DNA of 19,835 nt. Origin: Geobacillus icigianus (GTDB taxonomy: Bacteria > Bacillota > Bacilli > Bacillales > Anoxybacillaceae). Numbering within the stretch: position 1 is the first letter of the stretch; each line of letters opens with the position of its first letter. The stretch spans positions 1-19,835 of the forward strand of contig NZ_JPYA01000100.1 of the NCBI RefSeq assembly GCF_000750005.1, written 5' to 3'. This document shows, in pieces, positions 16,395-19,835 of this stretch. The translations under genes were made by a program, and so were the position numbers. Below the pieces are notes generated by a model, which saw nothing but the letters and a program-made list of their open reading frames with translations, was not told where the DNA came from and did no database searches.

Positions 16395-16520
16395 GGGCGG
16401 TGATGAAAGGGATGGGTTGCTTCACCGCCTTGTTTCTCAAATGGAGAACCCTTGTGGCATCGGTTTCTCGTTTCACGTCATCCGCCGTGGGCTAGGGGCG
16501 ATTGCTGTTTTTTACCAGCC
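16395..16520 (+). repeat. intergenic GGCTGGTGA element, copy F
   Basis: GGGCGGTGAT (16395) to TTTTTTACCAGCC (ending 16520), 126 bp, in tandem with copy E and 8 bp from it. TTTCTCAA starts 39 nt from the 5' end (16433-16440). The first third forms its own hairpin, GGCGGTGA / TCACCGCC (16396-16429). Confidence 0.65.
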
Positions 16521-16622
16521 ATTTGGATTTCGGGATGTAATATCGCTTTTCCGACAGCCCCGTTGTTCCCTTCGCGAGCCGCGATGCCGAACCGCGTTTC
16601 CGCCGAGCGGAAAACGGTGCCA

Positions 16623-16937
16623 TTACTGCTTCGGCGCCGTTTCTCCTTCCCACTCGAGCATGCCGCCGGTCATGTTGCGGACGCGGTAGCCGAGCTCCTG
16701 CAAGTAGCGGCAGACGTTTTCGCTCCGCCGTCCGGAGCGGCAGACGAAAATATATTCTTCATCGCGGTCGAATTCCGCAAGCCGGTCAGGGATGTCACCC
16801 ATTTTGATATGCTTCGCCCCAGGAATCATACCGAGGGCGACTTCCTCATCCTCGCGCACATCGACAATGTTCAACTTTTCGCCGCGCTCAAGTTTTTCCT
16901 TCACTTCGGCCGGCGTAATTTCCTTGATTTCTTCCAT
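16623..16937 (-). CDS. ytwF: rhodanese-like sulfurtransferase (YtwF-like)
   Basis: A 104-residue single rhodanese domain. The active-site loop VCRSGRRS carries the persulfide-forming Cys66, and VDVRE (25-29) plus MTGGMLEWEG are the usual flanking motifs. Such cytoplasmic proteins carry sulfane sulfur or transfer it to a partner; the acceptor here is unknown. It resembles B. subtilis YtwF. ATG start with AAGGGG about eleven bases upstream, a little far. It lies 150 bp downstream of leuS on the same strand; a GCCGCCC/GGGGCGGC hairpin just after leuS (about 17055-17080) lacks a U-tract, so read-through from leuS is possible. Confidence 0.9.
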   Translation of the reverse strand: MEEIKEITPAEVKEKLERGEKLNIVDVREDEEVALGMIPGAKHIKMGDIPDRLAEFDRDEEYIFVCRSGRRSENVCRYLQELGYRVRNMTGGMLEWEGETAPKQ

Positions 16938-17090
16938 AGCCGATCAGCCCCTTTCTCTCGCGTTTTCGACAAAAGGCAGCAGGGAAGGCGTCGATTCCTC
17001 CCCGCTTGCGCTAGCTAGGCGGAAACTAGTTTCAGATGATCGTTCCTTCCCGCCGCGTGCGCCGCCCCAAACCGGGCGGCCGCTTTTCCA

Positions 17091-19508
17091 TCAATTAGCG
17101 ACGATATTGACGAGCTTGCCGGGGACGGCGATCACTTTGCGCACCGTTTTGCCGGCAAGCTGCTCTTTGATTTTTTCATCGGCGAGCGCCCGCTCCTCGA
17201 GCGCTTCTTTCGATAAGTCCACCGGCACGTTGAGCTTGGCTCGCACTTTGCCGTTGATTTGGATGACAATTCCGACGACGTCTTCGACCAGCTTCGCTTC
17301 ATCATACGTCGGCCATGGTTCATAGGCGATCGTGTCCGTATGGCCGAGCTTTTGCCACAGTTCTTCGCCGATGTGCGGGCAAACCGGCGACAAAAGCTTG
17401 ACGAACCCTTCCATGTATGCTTTTTTCATTTGCTCCGCCTTATACGCTTCATTGATGAAGACCATCAGCTGCGAAATGGCGGTGTTGAAGCGCAAGGCTT
17501 CGTAGTCTTCCGTCACTTTTTTCACCGTTTGATGATAGACGCGCTCAAGCTGGTCGTTCGCCGGTTCGTCGACGATGTTCGGGTTCAGTTCCCCACTTTC
17601 AGTGACAAACAGCCGCCAGACGCGGTCAAGGAAGCGGCGCGCCCCGTCGAGCCCTTTCGTCGACCAGGCGATCGACGCCTCGAGCGGCCCCATGAACATT
17701 TCGTACAGCCGAAGCGTGTCGGCCCCATGGCTGTCAACGATGTCATCCGGGTTGACGACGTTGCCTTTTGATTTGCTCATTTTTTCGTTGTTTTCGCCTA
17801 AAATCATCCCTTGGTTAAACAGCTTTTGGAACGGCTCTTTCGTCGGTACGATGCCAAGGTCATAGAGAAACTTATGCCAGAAGCGGGCGTAAAGCAAATG
17901 CAAGACGGCGTGCTCCGCCCCGCCGATGTAAACGTCGACCGGCAGCCATTGTTTCAGTTTTTCCGGATCGGCGAGCTGCTTATCGTTGTGCGGGTCGATG
18001 TAGCGCAAATAATACCAGCAGCTTCCCGCCCATTGCGGCATCGTGTTCGTTTCGCGCCGCCCTTTTTTGCCCGTTTTCGGGTCGACGACGTTGACCCATT
18101 CGTCGATGTTGGCGAGCGGCGACTCACCCGTTCCCGACGGACGGATTTCATCCGTTTTCGGCAAGACGAGCGGCAGTTCCTCTTCCGGCACGGTCGTCAT
18201 CGTTCCGTCTTCCCAATGGATGATCGGAATCGGCTCACCCCAGTAGCGCTGGCGGCTGAACAGCCAGTCGCGCAGCCGGTACGACACTTTTTTCCGCCCT
18301 TTGCCGTGCTCCTCAAGCCAAGCGATCATTTTTTCGCTCGCTTCCTGCTTGTTCAAGCCGTTTAAAAACTCGGAGTGGATGTGCTCCCCGTCGCCGGTGT
18401 ACGGCCCGTTTTCAATATCGCCGCCAGCGACGACTTCTTTGATCGGCAAATCGAACGTTTTCGCAAACTCGTAGTCGCGCTCATCGTGCGCCGGCACGGC
18501 CATGATCGCCCCCGTGCCGTAGCCCATCAACACGTAGTCGGCGATCCAAATCGGAAGCCGAGCACCAGTCACTGGATGGATGGCGTACGCGCCGGTGAAC
18601 ACGCCCGTCTTTTCTTTCGCCAAATCGGTGCGCTCGAGATCGCTTTTGCTTTGCACTTCTTTCAAGTAAGCGGCAACGGCCGGTTTTTGCTCCGGCGTGG
18701 TGATTTTCTCGACAAGCGGATGCTCGGGCGCCAAGACGGTGTACGTTGCGCCAAACAGCGTATCTGGCCGCGTTGTAAACACCGTGAACGTCTCGTCATG
18801 GCCGTCAACGGCGAACTCGATTTCCGCTCCTTCCGAACGGCCGATCCAGTTGCGCTGCATCTCCTTGATGCTTTCCGGCCAGTCGAGCTCTTCCAAATCT
18901 TCGAGCAGCCGGTCGGCATAGGCGGTAATTTTCAACATCCATTGCCGCATCGGCTTGCGGATGACCGGATGCCCGCCGCGCTCGCTCCGGCCGTTGATCA
19001 CTTCCTCGTTCGCCAGCACCGTGCCGAGCGCCGGGCACCAGTTGACCGGCACCTCATCCATATACGCAAGCCCTTTTTCGTACAGCTTTAAGAAAATCCA
19101 TTGCGTCCATTTGTAATAGTTCGGGTCGGTCGTGTTAATTTCGCGATCCCAGTCGTACGAAAAGCCAAGCGATTTAATTTGCCGGCGGAAGTTGTCGATG
19201 TTTTTTCGCGTAAACTCGGCCGGGTCGTTTCCAGTATCGAGCGCATACTGCTCGGCCGGCAGCCCGAACGCGTCCCAGCCCATCGGATGAAGGACATTAT
19301 ACCCTTGCATCCGCTTCATACGCGCCAAAATGTCGGTCGCCGTATACCCTTCCGGATGGCCGACGTGCAAGCCGGCGCCGGACGGATACGGGAACATGTC
19401 GAGCACGTAAAACTTCGGTTTGTCGTCCTCATCGGGCGTGCGGAACGTTTTGTTTTTCTCCCAATAGTCCTGCCATTTTTTTTCGATTTCGCGGTGGTTG
19501 AAGCTCAT
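17091..19508 (-). CDS. leuS: leucyl-tRNA synthetase
   Basis: An 805-residue class I aminoacyl-tRNA synthetase, as long as the B. subtilis enzyme. It attaches leucine to tRNA-Leu using ATP. The HIGH-type motif is HVGH (48-51) in [19 protein letters not shown]; the KMSKS loop is at 576-580 ([10 protein letters not shown]). The CP1 editing insertion includes [12 protein letters not shown] and the [13 protein letters not shown] segment, whose Asp guards against isoleucine and norvaline. The ATG follows AGGAGG at normal distance. Expression is controlled by the T-box leader just upstream. Confidence 0.98.
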   Translation of the reverse strand: MSFNHREIEKKWQDYWEKNKTFRTPDEDDKPKFYVLDMFPYPSGAGLHVGHPEGYTATDILARMKRMQGYNVLHPMGWDAFGLPAEQYALDTGNDPAEFTRKNIDNFRRQIKSLGFSYDWDREINTTDPNYYKWTQWIFLKLYEKGLAYMDEVPVNWCPALGTVLANEEVINGRSERGGHPVIRKPMRQWMLKITAYADRLLEDLEELDWPESIKEMQRNWIGRSEGAEIEFAVDGHDETFTVFTTRPDTLFGATYTVLAPEHPLVEKITTPEQKPAVAAYLKEVQSKSDLERTDLAKEKTGVFTGAYAIHPVTGARLPIWIADYVLMGYGTGAIMAVPAHDERDYEFAKTFDLPIKEVVAGGDIENGPYTGDGEHIHSEFLNGLNKQEASEKMIAWLEEHGKGRKKVSYRLRDWLFSRQRYWGEPIPIIHWEDGTMTTVPEEELPLVLPKTDEIRPSGTGESPLANIDEWVNVVDPKTGKKGRRETNTMPQWAGSCWYYLRYIDPHNDKQLADPEKLKQWLPVDVYIGGAEHAVLHLLYARFWHKFLYDLGIVPTKEPFQKLFNQGMILGENNEKMSKSKGNVVNPDDIVDSHGADTLRLYEMFMGPLEASIAWSTKGLDGARRFLDRVWRLFVTESGELNPNIVDEPANDQLERVYHQTVKKVTEDYEALRFNTAISQLMVFINEAYKAEQMKKAYMEGFVKLLSPVCPHIGEELWQKLGHTDTIAYEPWPTYDEAKLVEDVVGIVIQINGKVRAKLNVPVDLSKEALEERALADEKIKEQLAGKTVRKVIAVPGKLVNIVAN

Positions 19509-19566
19509 CGCAGCACTCCTCCTATCAAGATTTTGCTTCTACTTGCATCATGGACGAAAGTATGTA

Positions 19567-19830
19567 CAAAAAAACCTCTCATCCCCATGCAAAGGGACGA
19601 GAGGCGCGCTTCCCGCGGTACCACCCTTTTTGGCGCGCCCATGGCGCACCCGCTTTGCTCCTTAACGCAGATTCACGGCCGACGTTAGTAGGCAGCGCCG
19701 TTCGCGCCGGCAACTCCGAGGCGAGTTCACAGGCTGGCTTCGGTTGACTCGCACCGACCGTCAACTCTCTGCTGTCCGCCAAGCCCGCTACTGCTCCTCT
19801 TCACCGCTGTTCGCTTCATTGACGTTTTCG
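19567..19830 (-). promoter_or_regulatory. leucine T-box riboswitch leader of leuS
   Basis: On the minus strand the conserved T-box AAGGGTGGTACCGCG lies at 19628-19614, followed by an intrinsic terminator (stem CCTCTCGTCCC / GGGGATGAGAGG with one wobble region, then seven T, 19604-19567). Upstream are the Stem I features: AGAGAGTTGACGGTCGGTG, the GAGGAGCAGTAG bulge region, and the specifier loop TGAACTCGCC, whose CTC (19725-19723) is a leucine codon. Uncharged tRNA-Leu should pair with CUC and, through its CCA end, with the T-box bulge, to allow read-through into leuS. The promoter is at or beyond the window edge. Confidence 0.95.
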
Positions 19831-19835
19831 TTACA

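Overview
The window is a high-GC stretch of a thermophilic Bacillaceae chromosome, almost certainly Geobacillus (G. stearothermophilus / kaustophilus / thermoleovorans group). The evidence is gene content and order like the Bacillus subtilis 'yt' region (ytmP, ytlQ, thpR, pepV, ytzE, ytzG, murJ/ytgP, ytfP, cse60, ytwF, leuS), a thermolysin-type protease very close to G. stearothermophilus NprT, Gram-positive Shine-Dalgarno sites, and many GTG/TTG starts. Identifications come from reading the sequence and from memory of the families; no database search was run.

Layout. 1-99 is the tail of a plus-strand gene with its terminator. 525-5777 (minus) is a run reading pepV, an MFS transporter, thpR, ytlQ and, after a terminator/promoter junction, the ytmP phosphotransferase. 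6315-7800 holds a small DeoR-type HTH gene (plus), an RsuA-type pseudouridine synthase (minus) and a 69-residue coiled-coil protein (plus) behind a possible mother-cell promoter. 8318-11374 holds the lipid II flippase murJ (minus) and the flavoprotein ytfP (plus), diverging from a 114-bp intergenic region. 11690-11869 is the sporulation gene cse60. 12175-15908 (minus) is the neutral protease locus: activator nprA, a 42-codon secreted-peptide gene directly behind it, a 680-bp regulatory gap, and nprT. 16623-19830 (minus) holds a rhodanese (ytwF) and leuS with its leucine T-box leader.

The most interesting system is the protease locus. The 42-residue peptide gene has a GTG start and an excellent ribosome binding site 1 bp after the nprA stop. 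It looks like the NprX signalling pro-peptide of the B. cereus NprR-NprX quorum-sensing pair, but its C-terminus (PPPTVIA) diverges from SKPDIVG. The short half-site GYGATGAA occurs as a direct pair and an inverted copy upstream of nprT and as an inverted pair upstream of nprA, so it is a candidate activator site.

A second theme is a family of about 112-126 bp intergenic elements with inverted ends GGCTGGTGA / TCACCAGCC and an internal TTTCTCAA about 39 nt from one end. There are at least five copies plus one expanded copy in 20 kb, and one copy supplies the murJ stop codon. A third theme is pairs of degenerate 24-29 bp direct repeats spaced 64-66 bp apart, two of which overlap gene 3' ends.
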